From JACMLD01 sp044227095 (GTDB lineage Bacteria; Bacteroidota; Bacteroidia; Chitinophagales; Chitinophagaceae): a DNA stretch of 64,000 nucleotides. The notes beneath the pieces were generated by a model. That model saw nothing but the letters and a program-made list of their open reading frames with translations, was not told the origin of the DNA and made no database searches. This document shows, one piece after another, positions 1 through 7,403 of the stretch; the first letter of the stretch is position 1, and every line of letters begins with the position of its first letter. A program made the position numbers and the translations under genes. The stretch lies in assembly GCA_044227095.1 (NCBI GenBank), contig JBGAFV010000001.1:434001-498000 (forward strand). The letters are read 5' to 3'.

Positions 1-111
1 TCACGGCCGGTGGCTATCCGTTATCCGTGGATTATGCACCAAATGAACAATCTTTCCGGAGATGAAGATCTTGAACCAATTGTAGGAGGAGAAACAATAA
101 AAGGGAAATAA
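1..111 (+). CDS. C-terminal fragment of an unidentified protein
   Basis: An open frame runs from the first base of the window to a TAA stop and encodes the last 36 residues of a protein whose start lies outside. The tail is mostly polar and acidic after a short aromatic stretch (IRYPWIM). I recognise no family. The first 30 bases also show a 7-base periodicity (GCTATCC, GTTATCC), like the heptad arrays elsewhere in the window, so the end of this gene may have been modified by such a repeat. It is convergent with the NAD salvage pair. The reading frame is seen; that it is coding is an inference. Confidence 0.4.
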   Translation, partial: SRPVAIRYPWIMHQMNNLSGDEDLEPIVGGETIKGK

Positions 112-138
112 AACTCTAGTTGAAGATTTATATCTAGC

Positions 139-212
139 ATTGAGAATTGGTTATTGAATATTGTATGTTTCAAAAAAATATTCCATACACAATGCTCAAC
201 AATCAATATTCA
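139..212. repeat. Inverted pair of heptanucleotide arrays (ATTGNNN)
   Basis: Four successive heptads ATTGAGA, ATTGGTT, ATTGAAT and ATTGTAT occupy 139-166. The opposite strand carries a similar array at 185-212 (TGAATAT, TGATTGT, TGAGCAT, TGTGTAT). The two arms flank a short A-rich centre, so a transcript could fold into an imperfect hairpin. It lies between two convergent genes and might help termination. Confidence 0.55.
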
Positions 213-229
213 GTAGAAAATATAAATGC

Positions 230-775
230 CTATAGTGCGTCAACTGCATCAATGGCTTTTTGCAAACGTTCATCATAATTTCCGCTAATGTCAATCCAGG
301 GAACAGCCTGGTTAATCATTATCCCTTTATAAATATTGTATAGCTTTTGTCTTCTTTCCAGATCCGGGTATTCTCTCAATTCATCTTTTACCCAGGGCAG
401 ATCTACATTACATAAAAGATAGAGATCGTATTTTCTATGTATAACCTGGTTCAGTATCCACGAATGAACTTTTCCAAAAACGAACTGGCACCATACCTGC
501 ATCACGTACATGTCTGTGTCTATAAAGAGAAGCTGTGAGCTATTAGCTGCGAGCTGTGCGTTTTTTTCTATAGTAGCAATACTTTTTTCTTCAAGTGCAA
601 CTTGTCCTTTTGCTATTTCCAGCAGGTTATCATAACTGTAATCTGTACCATATTTCAATAAATATTCCCTTGCATATTCTGGGCACCATTCGGTGTTGTA
701 ATGCGCAGCCAGTTTTTCGCAAAGGGTACTCTTGCCTGTAGATTCCGGACCAATAACAACAATTTTCTTAAGCAT
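230..775 (-). CDS. nadR: NadR-type nicotinamide riboside kinase (AAA ATPase)
   Basis: This is a 181-residue P-loop kinase resembling the C-terminal ribosylnicotinamide kinase domain of NadR, which phosphorylates nicotinamide riboside to NMN in the cytoplasm. The Walker A motif GPESTGKST is at residues 9-17 and a PEYAREYL segment follows. The conserved IDTDMYVMQVW segment also fits the family. There is no N-terminal helix-turn-helix or adenylyltransferase domain, so only the kinase function is supported. It overlaps pnuC by 8 bp and is translated after it, which fits uptake followed by trapping. Residues 71-82 (containing QLAANSSQL) are encoded by an AGCTNNN heptad array and look like a repeat-derived insertion just before the IDTD motif. 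Confidence 0.85.
   Translation of the reverse strand: MLKKIVVIGPESTGKSTLCEKLAAHYNTEWCPEYAREYLLKYGTDYSYDNLLEIAKGQVALEEKSIATIEKNAQLAANSSQLLFIDTDMYVMQVWCQFVFGKVHSWILNQVIHRKYDLYLLCNVDLPWVKDELREYPDLERRQKLYNIYKGIMINQAVPWIDISGNYDERLQKAIDAVDAL
531..560. repeat. AGCTNNN heptad array inside nadR
   Basis: Four heptads (AGCTGTG, AGCTATT, AGCTGCG, AGCTGTG) lie inside the kinase gene in frame and encode QLAANSSQL. The same type of array is intergenic at 4738, 43964 and 58808, and lies inside leuS at 15993, where it encodes QLAAQSSKL. Confidence 0.65.
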
Positions 776-1376
776 TTGCTGGTTTTATTTTTTTAATCCA
801 GGTAACTAAACCCATAATAGCAAGGATAAGGAAAACAAGATATTGAACGCTGGTAAATACAGCATGTTTATAAAAGTAAAGCGGAATAGAAACAAAGTTG
901 GTAATGATCCACCACACCCAATTTTCAACTTTCTTTCTTGCCATTTGCCACATGCCGGTATAAGCTGATGCAGATGCAAAAGAATCGGCCCACGGCACAG
1001 TACTATTGGTATGATTTTTTAAAACGTAATAAAGCACAATCCAGCTTAGCACAAAAAAAGAAATGCTAATGATCCAGTCTTTGCGGTTATTGTATGTAAT
1101 GGGTATAACATGTCCTTCTTTCTTGCGTGTCCATACATACCAGCCATACAAACTCATTACGGTGTAATAAAAATTAAGGCTGCCTTCAGCATATAAATTC
1201 CACCATTTAAAACAAAACCATGTATACAAAACTGTATTTATAATACCGGTAGGATAAACCAATATATTTTCCATGCGGGAAAAAACAACACTTGCAATAC
1301 CAAATAAGACAGCTACAAACTCCAGCCAGGTAGTATTTTTTATTCCTTCTATAAACTGATGTAAAATTTCCTGCAA
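768..1376 (-). CDS. pnuC: PnuC-family nicotinamide riboside transporter
   Basis: This 202-residue inner-membrane protein has about seven hydrophobic segments and the PnuC-type stretch MWQMARKKVENWVWW near residue 143. PnuC proteins move nicotinamide riboside by facilitated diffusion, with the partner kinase trapping the product. The coupled NadR-type kinase immediately downstream supports this substrate rather than thiamine, and I saw no TPP-riboswitch-like CTGAGA element upstream. The only start giving the full first membrane segment is TTG at 1376; the next ATG is about 35 residues inside. Length is close to the family norm. Confidence 0.88.
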   Translation of the reverse strand: MQEILHQFIEGIKNTTWLEFVAVLFGIASVVFSRMENILVYPTGIINTVLYTWFCFKWWNLYAEGSLNFYYTVMSLYGWYVWTRKKEGHVIPITYNNRKDWIISISFFVLSWIVLYYVLKNHTNSTVPWADSFASASAYTGMWQMARKKVENWVWWIITNFVSIPLYFYKHAVFTSVQYLVFLILAIMGLVTWIKKIKPANA

Positions 1377-1506
1377 CAGATATTGTATTAAATTATATCA
1401 AAGATAGCCGTATGCAATAAAACAACAGCATAACACTTTATTAATTTATAGTCTTAAAAAAGGATAGTATCTTTTGTAAAACTATTCTTCACCTTAAATC
1501 TTTTTT

Positions 1507-1869
1507 ATGACTGTAAAAGAAATTGCAAACCGCCTTGCAGAATTATGCCGCCAGGGAAAATATGAAACTGCACAAAAAGAATTATACAGTAAAGATGCTA
1601 TTAGTATAGAACCAGAAGGATCTCCCGGATTGCAAAGCGTAAAAGGCCTTGATGCTATTGTTGAAAAAGGACATAATTTCCAGGCAATGATTGAAGCTGT
1701 GCATAGCAGTACCGTAAGCGACCCTGTTATTGCAGGCAATATGTTTGCACTTGCTGCATCTTTTGAAGCTACATTTAAAGGAATGGGCCGAATGACTATG
1801 GAAGAAGTTTGCGTGTACGAAGTAAAAGATGGAAAAGTAGTGAAAGAAGAATTTTTCTATACAACGTAA
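1507..1869 (+). CDS. SnoaL-like (NTF2-fold) protein
   Basis: A 120-residue soluble protein with the SnoaL/NTF2-like layout: N-terminal helices (ANRLAELCRQGKYETAQKEL), then a strand-rich half ending in VCVYEVKDGKVVKEEFFY, a common ending of this fold. Family members are small cone-shaped enzymes or ligand binders, and many in Bacteroidota are uncharacterised. No catalytic residues can be assigned. It stands alone on the plus strand, diverging from pnuC and converging on the NifU gene with a shared terminator. The fold is likely; the function is unknown. Confidence 0.7.
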   Translation: MTVKEIANRLAELCRQGKYETAQKELYSKDAISIEPEGSPGLQSVKGLDAIVEKGHNFQAMIEAVHSSTVSDPVIAGNMFALAASFEATFKGMGRMTMEEVCVYEVKDGKVVKEEFFYTT

Positions 1870-1989
1870 TATGAGCCGCAAATTGGCAGATTAAAACCAG
1901 AACACACTGTGTCCCGTACCGGAAGGTCGGGAGATTTTTATGATTGTTATGATAGCAAACAAAAAGTATCGTTGCAATTATTAGTATCA

Positions 1990-2032
1990 CTATCCTGTTC
2001 ATCCCAAAAATCTTATTAATCCCGGTTCAGAC
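1990..2032. repeat. Dispersed repeat of the GGTTCAGACA family
   Basis: This stretch ends in TTAATCCCGGTTCAGACAT. Related copies, mostly ending in CTGGTTCAGACAATT, occur at 2901-2948, 27480-27540, 54484-54531 and 54671-54728. The family is intergenic throughout this window. Confidence 0.6.
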
Positions 2033-2034
2033 AT

Positions 2035-2067
2035 AAAAAAAGCGCCTCATATTAGAGGCGCTTTTTT
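2035..2067. terminator. Bidirectional terminator
   Basis: Stem GCGCCTC / GAGGCGC with a 6-base loop, preceded by an A tract and followed by a T tract. It can end transcription of the SnoaL gene (plus) and of the NifU-like gene (minus). Confidence 0.85.
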
Positions 2068-2088
2068 ATAAGTAAGATTAAAATTAAT

Positions 2089-2685
2089 TTATTCTGCTTC
2101 TGCCACAACTTCTTTTACTTCTGGTATCATGCGTTTCATCATACCTTCTATTCCTGCTTTTAATGTTATCATTGAAGAAGGACATCCGCTGCAACTTCCC
2201 TGCAACATAAGGTTTACCACGCCTTCATCATAACTTTTAAACTGTATAGCGCCACCATCCATCTCTACTGCAGGCTTTACATAATTTTCTAGTAATTCTT
2301 TAATGCGTTTTACCACATCGTCATCATCTGCTGCAACAGTGTTGGTGCTTTCCTGTTTCATTACAGCAATCTCATCTTCATTTACAATTGTTTTTCCTTC
2401 TTCAAGATACTCTTTAAGAAACTGGCGGATAGAAGGAATTACATCGCTCCATTCTGTTTCCGGCGTTTTTGTAAGTGTAACAAAATTGCTTGCTATAAAA
2501 ACTGCTTTTATAAAAGGGAAACCAAATAATTCAGTTGCAAGTGGAGAAGGTTTTGCCGCTTCCATTTCCTGGAAGTCTATACTCTTGCCTGGATACAACA
2601 GCTTATTGGCCACAAACTTCATTGTTTCCGGATTGGGCGTCATTTCTGTGTAAATGCTTATTACCGGGCTGCCTGTTTTAATCAT
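2089..2685 (-). CDS. Nfu-type iron-sulfur carrier (NifU family)
   Basis: A 198-residue protein with an Nfu N-terminal domain (about 12-98, beginning IYTEMTPNPETMKFV) and a C-terminal NifU domain with the CxxC pair in GSCSGCPSS near residue 165. Nfu proteins receive a [4Fe-4S] cluster on the two cysteines and pass it to client enzymes in the cytoplasm. Both cysteines are present and the length is normal for the two-domain form. It stands alone with its own terminator downstream. I assign it to the Nfu group and not to the full three-domain NifU scaffold of nitrogen fixation. Confidence 0.9.
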   Translation of the reverse strand: MIKTGSPVISIYTEMTPNPETMKFVANKLLYPGKSIDFQEMEAAKPSPLATELFGFPFIKAVFIASNFVTLTKTPETEWSDVIPSIRQFLKEYLEEGKTIVNEDEIAVMKQESTNTVAADDDDVVKRIKELLENYVKPAVEMDGGAIQFKSYDEGVVNLMLQGSCSGCPSSMITLKAGIEGMMKRMIPEVKEVVAEAE

Positions 2686-2748
2686 AATAAAAAATTGAGG
2701 TACAAAAATAACGATAAAAAATTACTTCTGGCCGTTTCTAACCACTAT

Positions 2749-2822
2749 AACCACGCAGACACTGGGAACACTAAGAAGCACTGAGACTATTATAGACATG
2801 AAGCCGCAGATTCGCAGATTAA
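2749..2822. repeat. CACAGAGA-type and GCAGATT-type repeat remnants
   Basis: Positions 2749-2787 resemble the first half of the 135-bp element seen at 43.5 kb (AACCACGCAGACACTGG and onward). Positions 2804-2822 carry CCGCAGATTCGCAGATTAAG, a second dispersed family, also at 27386 and 27556. Confidence 0.55.
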
Positions 2823-2900
2823 GATATTATTAAGGCATCGGCACGCTAGCTAAGAGTGTAAAATATTGTAGCTGGCTATAATGCAACAATACAATAAACA

Positions 2901-2948
2901 GAATATCCTATTAATCCCAAAAATTCTTCCAAATCCTGGTTCAGACAA
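2901..2948. repeat. GGTTCAGACAAT repeat abutting the merC-like stop
   Basis: TATTAATCCCAAAAATTC is followed by CTGGTTCAGACAATC. The repeat runs directly into the stop codon of the MerC-like gene, so it forms that gene's whole immediate 3' region. Confidence 0.55.
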
Positions 2949-3341
2949 TCAGTGTGTACACTCCTCGCCCTTTACATGTGCATGAACTTTAGAAAGGCGA
3001 TAGTTTAAATAATGTGCAGAGATTATTGCAATTACCGCCGGAACCAGCAACCAGATATGCAATGCATGCCAGGCTTGCTTGGCCAGCAGAAACAAAATAC
3101 CAATGCTAAAAATGGTTAGTGGTGTAAAGCGGTGATGATGCTTCCTAAAACCATGACTTAATGCAAATACACCCACCACAAAGGCCAGTAAAATCATTCC
3201 ATATTCAAATGCATCATTCTGAATAATATCAAAACCAAAAACCGGCAAACTTGTTAATAGCAACGGCAGCACAGCACAATGTATGGCACAGGCTATAGAA
3301 GTGGTTATACCTAATGCATCCCAGTTTATCTTATTATTCAT
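2949..3341 (-). CDS. MerC-domain membrane protein
   Basis: A small inner-membrane protein of about 130 residues with four hydrophobic segments. The first contains SIACAIHCAVLPLLL, with the paired-cysteine and histidine pattern of MerC-domain proteins. A second histidine cluster (HGFRKHHHR) and a C-terminal HAHVKGEECTH also suggest metal contact. MerC itself imports Hg(II); in Bacteroidota this family often sits beside Zur/Fur regulators and may handle another metal. I chose ATG at 3341; an in-frame ATG at 3362 would add seven residues and overlap the upstream control region. A 15-bp palindrome lies 25 bp upstream. Divergent from the SCO gene. Confidence 0.75.
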   Translation of the reverse strand: MNNKINWDALGITTSIACAIHCAVLPLLLTSLPVFGFDIIQNDAFEYGMILLAFVVGVFALSHGFRKHHHRFTPLTIFSIGILFLLAKQAWHALHIWLLVPAVIAIISAHYLNYRLSKVHAHVKGEECTH

Positions 3342-3365
3342 TCGGAGGCAAATATACAGCATAAA

Positions 3366-3380
3366 TGCAACTAAGTTGCA
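3366..3380. promoter_or_regulatory. 15-bp palindromic operator candidate
   Basis: TGCAACTAAGTTGCA is a perfect 7-1-7 palindrome between the divergent MerC-like and SCO genes. A half copy (TGCAACT) lies at 3433-3439, inside the SCO promoter region. Its form and position fit a Fur/Zur-type dimer site. The nearby Fur-family gene is the natural candidate regulator, by inference. Confidence 0.5.
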
Positions 3381-3429
3381 AGAATTTGTATAAATTATTA
3401 TTCCGCCTTGCTGGGGTTACAACAACAGC

Positions 3430-3462
3430 TTGTGCAACTGCCCTCTTACTCACGTAACTTTG
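3430..3462 (+). promoter_or_regulatory. Bacteroidota-type promoter for the SCO gene
   Basis: TAACTTTG at 3455-3462 matches the TAnnTTTG -7 box, with TTG at 3430-3432 as a possible -33 box. Transcription would start near the ATG at 3470, giving a very short or leaderless mRNA. Confidence 0.45.
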
Positions 3463-3469
3463 CGCCGTT

Positions 3470-4117
3470 ATGAAAAGAAAACCGCTCATTTATTTTGCCT
3501 TTTTCGTCTTGCTTTTTGCTGGCTTTTATTACGGTCTTAAGCTTACAATACCCGGTTTTGGCGATGTTAAACTGCCTGTGCTGAGTTATGTACAACCGTT
3601 TTCCTTTCAGGACCAGAACAATGAAACCATAACCCAAAAAGATGTTGCCGGCAAAGTATATGTGGCAGAATATTTTTTTACTACCTGCAAAGGCATTTGT
3701 CCAAGAATGAATACCAATATGAAGCAGGTATACAATTCTTTTAAAAAAGAGAAAGGCTTTATGATACTTTCTCATTCTGTAGACCCGGAAACAGACACAG
3801 TAGCCCGTATGAAAAGATATGCAGATTCGCTGGGCGTAGATGGCGGAAACTGGTTTTTTCTTACCGGCAGAAAAGATAGTTTATACCGTGCAGCACGGGT
3901 TAGTTATTTGCTGGACGATCCAAAAAATGGAAATGATAAAATTGAAAACCAGTTTATTCATACCCAATTCTTTGCATTGGTAGATAAAGCCGGGCGTGTA
4001 AGAAAAATATACGACGGGCTTAAACAAGAAGAACTGGATGAACTTAAGAAAGACATTCCCAAACTGCTGAACGAAAAAGAAGGTGGCAATTTCGTAAATT
4101 CGCTTTTTAACCAGTAG
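3470..4117 (+). CDS. SCO1/SenC-family copper protein
   Basis: A 215-residue thioredoxin-fold protein anchored by one N-terminal membrane segment (residues 5-24) and exported to the periplasmic side. The copper/thiol motif CKGICP is at about residue 74 and the distal histidine is in the HTQFFAL segment near 163, so all three canonical SCO ligands are present. SCO proteins deliver copper to the CuA site of cytochrome c oxidase or act as thiol-disulfide reductases. The gene sits between a MerC-like gene and a Fur-family regulator, consistent with a metal-homeostasis cluster. Oxidase genes are not in the window. Confidence 0.88.
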   Translation: MKRKPLIYFAFFVLLFAGFYYGLKLTIPGFGDVKLPVLSYVQPFSFQDQNNETITQKDVAGKVYVAEYFFTTCKGICPRMNTNMKQVYNSFKKEKGFMILSHSVDPETDTVARMKRYADSLGVDGGNWFFLTGRKDSLYRAARVSYLLDDPKNGNDKIENQFIHTQFFALVDKAGRVRKIYDGLKQEELDELKKDIPKLLNEKEGGNFVNSLFNQ

Positions 4118-4137
4118 CGGTTAAATTTTTGAAAGCA

Positions 4138-4572
4138 ATGGTTATTACCCAGCAAATACAACAACTTTTAAAAAAGAACCAGTTGAGTATTACAGACAGC
4201 AGGTCTAAAATACTCGAACTTTTTCTGTTGCAAAACGGTGCATTAGCGCATGCAGATATAGAAAAGAAAAGCGGCGCCAATTTCGACCGGGTTACCGTTT
4301 ATCGCACTTTGCAAACTTTTGTTGAAAAAGGAATTATACATACCATCCCCACTGCAGATAATTCTATTTTATACGCTTTATGCAAAGATGCATGCACAGA
4401 AGGCCATCACCACGACCATCATGTACATTTTGTTTGCAGCAAATGCAGCAATACCATTTGCCTTGAAGACATTGTAGTGCCGGAAGTAAGATTACCCAAT
4501 GGCTACCAGGCTACCCAGGTAGAAATGGTAGTAAATGGTATTTGTAAAGATTGCAGGGAAATAACCTCCTAA
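4138..4572 (+). CDS. Fur-family metal-dependent repressor (Zur-like)
   Basis: About 144 residues with an N-terminal winged helix (LSITDSRSKILELFL, FDRVTVYRTLQTFVEKG) and a C-terminal metal-binding dimer domain. Visible ligands are the histidine cluster HHHDHHVHFVC and the zinc-type cysteine pairs CSKC and CKDC. The family represses uptake or efflux genes when bound to Fe, Zn or Mn; the His-rich site and the MerC/SCO neighbours make a zinc-type role plausible but unproven. ATG at 4138 is preferred; a TTG at 4129 is in frame. It begins 20 bp after the SCO stop and is probably cotranscribed with it. Confidence 0.85.
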   Translation: MVITQQIQQLLKKNQLSITDSRSKILELFLLQNGALAHADIEKKSGANFDRVTVYRTLQTFVEKGIIHTIPTADNSILYALCKDACTEGHHHDHHVHFVCSKCSNTICLEDIVVPEVRLPNGYQATQVEMVVNGICKDCREITS

Positions 4573-4811
4573 ATCACCCAGTGTGGGGCTTGAAAGCAAA
4601 CCCCCAATATTCTTTTGAGATACATTTTCAGCAAATAGTTTTTTGGAATCCAGCAGTACGATTTCTATTTATCATTCTTGCGTCGCACACTTCATCAGCA
4701 AATCTTTATTGATCAAATATATCTCTTCATTTTCTTACTAACAGCTAACGGCTAAAAGCTAATAGCATCTTTGCTAACAGCTAGAAACTTGCAACTAAAA
4801 ACTTACGGCTA
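4573..4811. repeat. Intergenic region with GCGTCGCA element and heptad array
   Basis: A 239-bp gap without a convincing gene. Positions 4670-4704 carry the TTGCGTCGCAC element shared with 16962, 28358 and, inverted, 33565. Positions 4738-4812 carry heptads such as AGCTAAC, GGCTAAA, AGCTAAT and then AACTTGC, AACTAAA, AACTTAC. A weak hairpin (TGGGG/CCCCA) lies near 4583-4612. Confidence 0.55.
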
Positions 4812-5189
4812 TTAAAAATCTTCTTCTCTTTCCAACATCAATATAGCGCCTTGTGGTACGATGAAATATTTTTCATTCTCGTACATAATTTCAGTAGCGC
4901 CGCTTACCAGGAAAATGGCAAGATCGCCTTCTTTAGCCTGCAAGGGTATATACTTTACTTTATCTTCTTCTGTTTTCCAGGGTTCATCATCTGCAGGCAT
5001 GGGTATTGCGTAACCGGGGCCGGCTTTTATTACATAGCCTTGTTGTACTTTTTCTTTTTCCTGCACACCCGGCGGCAGGTAAAGTCCGCTTTGTGTGCGT
5101 TCATCAGATTTAGAAGGGCGTATTAGAAGCCTGTCTCCAATTATTACCAGTTTTTTAAACTTATTATCGGGTGTTATATGCAATGCCAT
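4812..5189 (-). CDS. GroES-like co-chaperonin
   Basis: A 125-residue protein with the Cpn10 beta-barrel pattern: IIGDRLLIRPSKSDERTQSG with a mobile-loop-like segment (TQSGLYLPPGVQEKEKVQQG), then GDLAIFLVSGATEIMYENEKYFIV and a hydrophobic end (GAILMLE). It is longer than ordinary GroES (about 90-95), with extra sequence in the middle (PADDEPWKTEEDKVKY). There is no groEL beside it, so it is likely a divergent paralogue and not the main co-chaperonin. Family membership is well supported; a partner chaperonin cannot be named. Confidence 0.8.
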   Translation of the reverse strand: MALHITPDNKFKKLVIIGDRLLIRPSKSDERTQSGLYLPPGVQEKEKVQQGYVIKAGPGYAIPMPADDEPWKTEEDKVKYIPLQAKEGDLAIFLVSGATEIMYENEKYFIVPQGAILMLEREEDF

Positions 5190-5313
5190 AGTTTGTATTT
5201 TTCAATTGAAATGCAAATTTAAGTACCTTCAGTATTAACAAAACATTACAGGGCTGGTTTACGATACCGGCAAATGATTTGATTCTATTTGTGTTACTAA
5301 ACATTTTTAAACC

Positions 5314-6015
5314 ATGGAGACAAAAGCAAAACTTTTATTGTGTGAGGATGACCCCAACCTGGGAAGTGTGCTAAAGAATTACCTAGAATTAAATGATTAC
5401 GACGTAACACTGGAAAGAGACGGCCGCCTGGGCCTTGCCGCTTTTCAGCGTGAAAAATTTGATCTCTGCCTGTTGGATGTTATGATGCCGCATATGGATG
5501 GTTTTACATTGGCAGAAGAAATACGCGACGTAGATCCTGATATTCCTTTATTCTTTCTGAGTGCAAAAACAATGAAGGAAGATATTATACAGGGTTACAA
5601 GTTGGGTGCGGATGATTATATCACCAAACCTTTTGACAGTGAAGTGTTGTTGCTTAAAATAAAGGCAATCTTAAAAAGAAACGAAGAACTGAACCGTGAG
5701 CAGGAAAACAAGGAATACAACTTAAGCAGCTATCATTTTAACCCCAAGCTTAGAGAATTAAGCCATAGTGGAAAAATGCAAACACTTTCTCCCAAAGAAA
5801 ATGAATTGCTTAAAATGCTTTGCGAACACATTAATGATTTGCTGCCAAGAGAACAAGCATTGAAAAAAATATGGGGTAGTGATACTTATTTTAATGGCCG
5901 CAGCATGGACGTATACATTGCAAAATTGCGCAAATACCTTAAAGACGATTCAGCAATTGAAATTGTAAATATCCACGGAAATGGTTTCAGGCTGGTAGCA
6001 CCGGTGGCAGTTTAA
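5314..6015 (+). CDS. OmpR-family response regulator
   Basis: 233 residues: a receiver domain (about 1-125) with the acidic pocket CEDD, phospho-acceptor Asp55 in LLDVMMPHMDG, and the lysine of the YITKPF loop, followed by an OmpR/PhoB winged helix (about 135-230) with a recognition region near GRSMDVYIAKLRKYL and the terminal GNGFRLV hairpin. It resembles the RprY group of Bacteroidota. No histidine kinase gene is adjacent, so the partner kinase is encoded elsewhere. It is monocistronic with a strong terminator. Target genes cannot be deduced. Confidence 0.9.
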   Translation: METKAKLLLCEDDPNLGSVLKNYLELNDYDVTLERDGRLGLAAFQREKFDLCLLDVMMPHMDGFTLAEEIRDVDPDIPLFFLSAKTMKEDIIQGYKLGADDYITKPFDSEVLLLKIKAILKRNEELNREQENKEYNLSSYHFNPKLRELSHSGKMQTLSPKENELLKMLCEHINDLLPREQALKKIWGSDTYFNGRSMDVYIAKLRKYLKDDSAIEIVNIHGNGFRLVAPVAV

Positions 6016-6039
6016 TAATAACTTTGGTTATTAATATAA

Positions 6040-6074
6040 AATGAAAAGCGGGCAAATTTGTCCGCTTTTTCATT
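6040..6074. terminator. Terminator after the response regulator
   Basis: Arms AATGAAAAGCGG and CCGCTTTTTCATT around a 10-base loop; the second arm ends in a T tract on the plus strand. The near-symmetric form could also act on the minus strand. The rest of the 6075-6248 gap is AT-rich and shows nothing recognisable. Confidence 0.8.
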
Positions 6075-6248
6075 GCAAAAATGTCTCGTAAAATTGTTTA
6101 TCACTTTAAAGTTAAAGAAGTAAAAAATGATAACCACATTAAAAACCAGTTTTTTGGGGCAATAAGTGTTTATTTTACATTATATAATGAACCCCTTATT
6201 TAATACTTATTGATTATCCTAAAAAATTTGCAAACCAATTATAAAAGC

Positions 6249-7286
6249 TTATTCAGAAAAAAGTAAACCAGGGCTTTCTTTTCCAAAAGATGTTTTGCCT
6301 AAATGATCATATGCTTTATGCGTAGCCTCTCTTCCGCGGGGTGTTCGCTTAATAAATCCCTCCTGTATTAAAAACGGTTCATACACTTCTTCCAATGTAC
6401 CTGGCTCCTCGCCTACTGCAGTTGCAATGGTTGTAATGCCAACAGGGCCGCCTTTAAATTTATCAATAATAGCCAGCAGTATACGGTTGTCCATATCGTC
6501 CAGGCCATATTCATCCACATTAAGCGCTTTTAAAGCATGCTTTGTAATGCCAATGTCAATGTTTCCATCATTTAGCACCTGGGCAAAATCTCTAACCCTA
6601 CGTAAAAGACCGTTTGCAATACGTGGCGTACCACGGCTGCGCCTGGCTATTTCTCCCGCTGCATCTGAACTAATGCGGGTATTTAAAATATTAGCAGACC
6701 TCGTTACTATCTTAAGAAGTGTATCGCTGTTGTAATACTCAAGCCTGGATTTAATAGCAAACCTCGATAATAAAGGTGCTGTTAGTAAACCGCTACGTGT
6801 AGTAGCACCAATTAGAGTAAATGGGTTAATGTTAATCTGAATGCTTCTTGCGTTAGGCCCGGTATCAATCATAATATCAATCCGGTAATCTTCCATAGCT
6901 GCGTATAAATATTCTTCCACTACGGTGCTTAAGCGATGGATTTCATCTATAAACAACACATCGTTTGGTTCAAGATTGGTTAGAAGGCCGGCAAGATCCC
7001 CGGGTTTTTCAATAACTGGCCCTGAAGTTTCTTTTATATTAACGCCCAGCTCATTGGCCACAATTCTTGATAAAGTTGTTTTGCCTAAACCCGGCGGCCC
7101 ATGAAACAAAACGTGATCCAATGCTTCTCCCCGCATTTTGGTGGCCTTAATAAAAACCAATAAGTTTTCTATTAATTGAGGTTGCCCGGCAAAGTCTGCA
7201 ATAGCTGCCGGACGGATATTGTTTTCAAATTCCCGATCTGCTGCCGATAATGCTCCCTTATCTGAAGAAAGGTTTGGATTAGCCAT
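6249..7286 (-). CDS. ruvB: RuvB Holliday junction branch-migration ATPase
   Basis: 345 residues with the RuvB signature throughout: N-terminal RPAAIADFAGQ, Walker A GPPGLGKTT, Walker B DEIH, sensor GATTRSGLL, arginine-finger region RFAIKSRLEYY and the C-terminal winged helix (TTIATAVGEEPGTLEEVYEPFLI, RTPRGREAT). RuvB hexamers drive RuvA-bound Holliday junctions during recombinational repair; ruvC lies at 24.7 kb, not in the same operon. ATG at 7286 gives the standard N-terminus; the longer frame to 7352 would add 22 atypical residues and run into the MarR operator. Confidence 0.95.
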   Translation of the reverse strand: MANPNLSSDKGALSAADREFENNIRPAAIADFAGQPQLIENLLVFIKATKMRGEALDHVLFHGPPGLGKTTLSRIVANELGVNIKETSGPVIEKPGDLAGLLTNLEPNDVLFIDEIHRLSTVVEEYLYAAMEDYRIDIMIDTGPNARSIQININPFTLIGATTRSGLLTAPLLSRFAIKSRLEYYNSDTLLKIVTRSANILNTRISSDAAGEIARRSRGTPRIANGLLRRVRDFAQVLNDGNIDIGITKHALKALNVDEYGLDDMDNRILLAIIDKFKGGPVGITTIATAVGEEPGTLEEVYEPFLIQEGFIKRTPRGREATHKAYDHLGKTSFGKESPGLLFSE

Positions 7287-7337
7287 ATTGTAAAAATAAC
7301 AAACCCCATTGGGAGGGTGGAAAAATTTTTTATAAAA

Positions 7338-7355
7338 TATTTGTATATACAAATA
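7338..7355. promoter_or_regulatory. 18-bp MarR operator, copy 1
   Basis: TATTTGTATATACAAATA is a perfect 18-bp palindrome, repeated without change at 7848-7865 upstream of the neighbouring oxidoreductase gene. Here it overlaps the TTTG box of the marR promoter, so binding should block that promoter (autorepression). Confidence 0.75.
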
Positions 7356-7372
7356 AAAAGCCTTTATCTTTG
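7340..7372 (+). promoter_or_regulatory. marR promoter
   Basis: TTTG at 7340-7343 and TATCTTTG at 7365-7372 match the -33 TTTG and -7 TAnnTTTG boxes with a 21-bp spacer. The marR ATG is at 7404. Confidence 0.6.
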
Positions 7373-7403
7373 TCCTATCAAAAAATTTCAGCCAAGCAGG
7401 TAA

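Noticed and set aside
1377..1506. TPP or other riboswitch before pnuC
   Set aside because: No CTGAGA/ACCTGA-type core was found, and the NadR-type kinase partner indicates nicotinamide riboside as substrate.
2303..2653. 116-residue plus-strand frame
   Set aside because: Antisense to the Nfu gene, which has a clear domain match.
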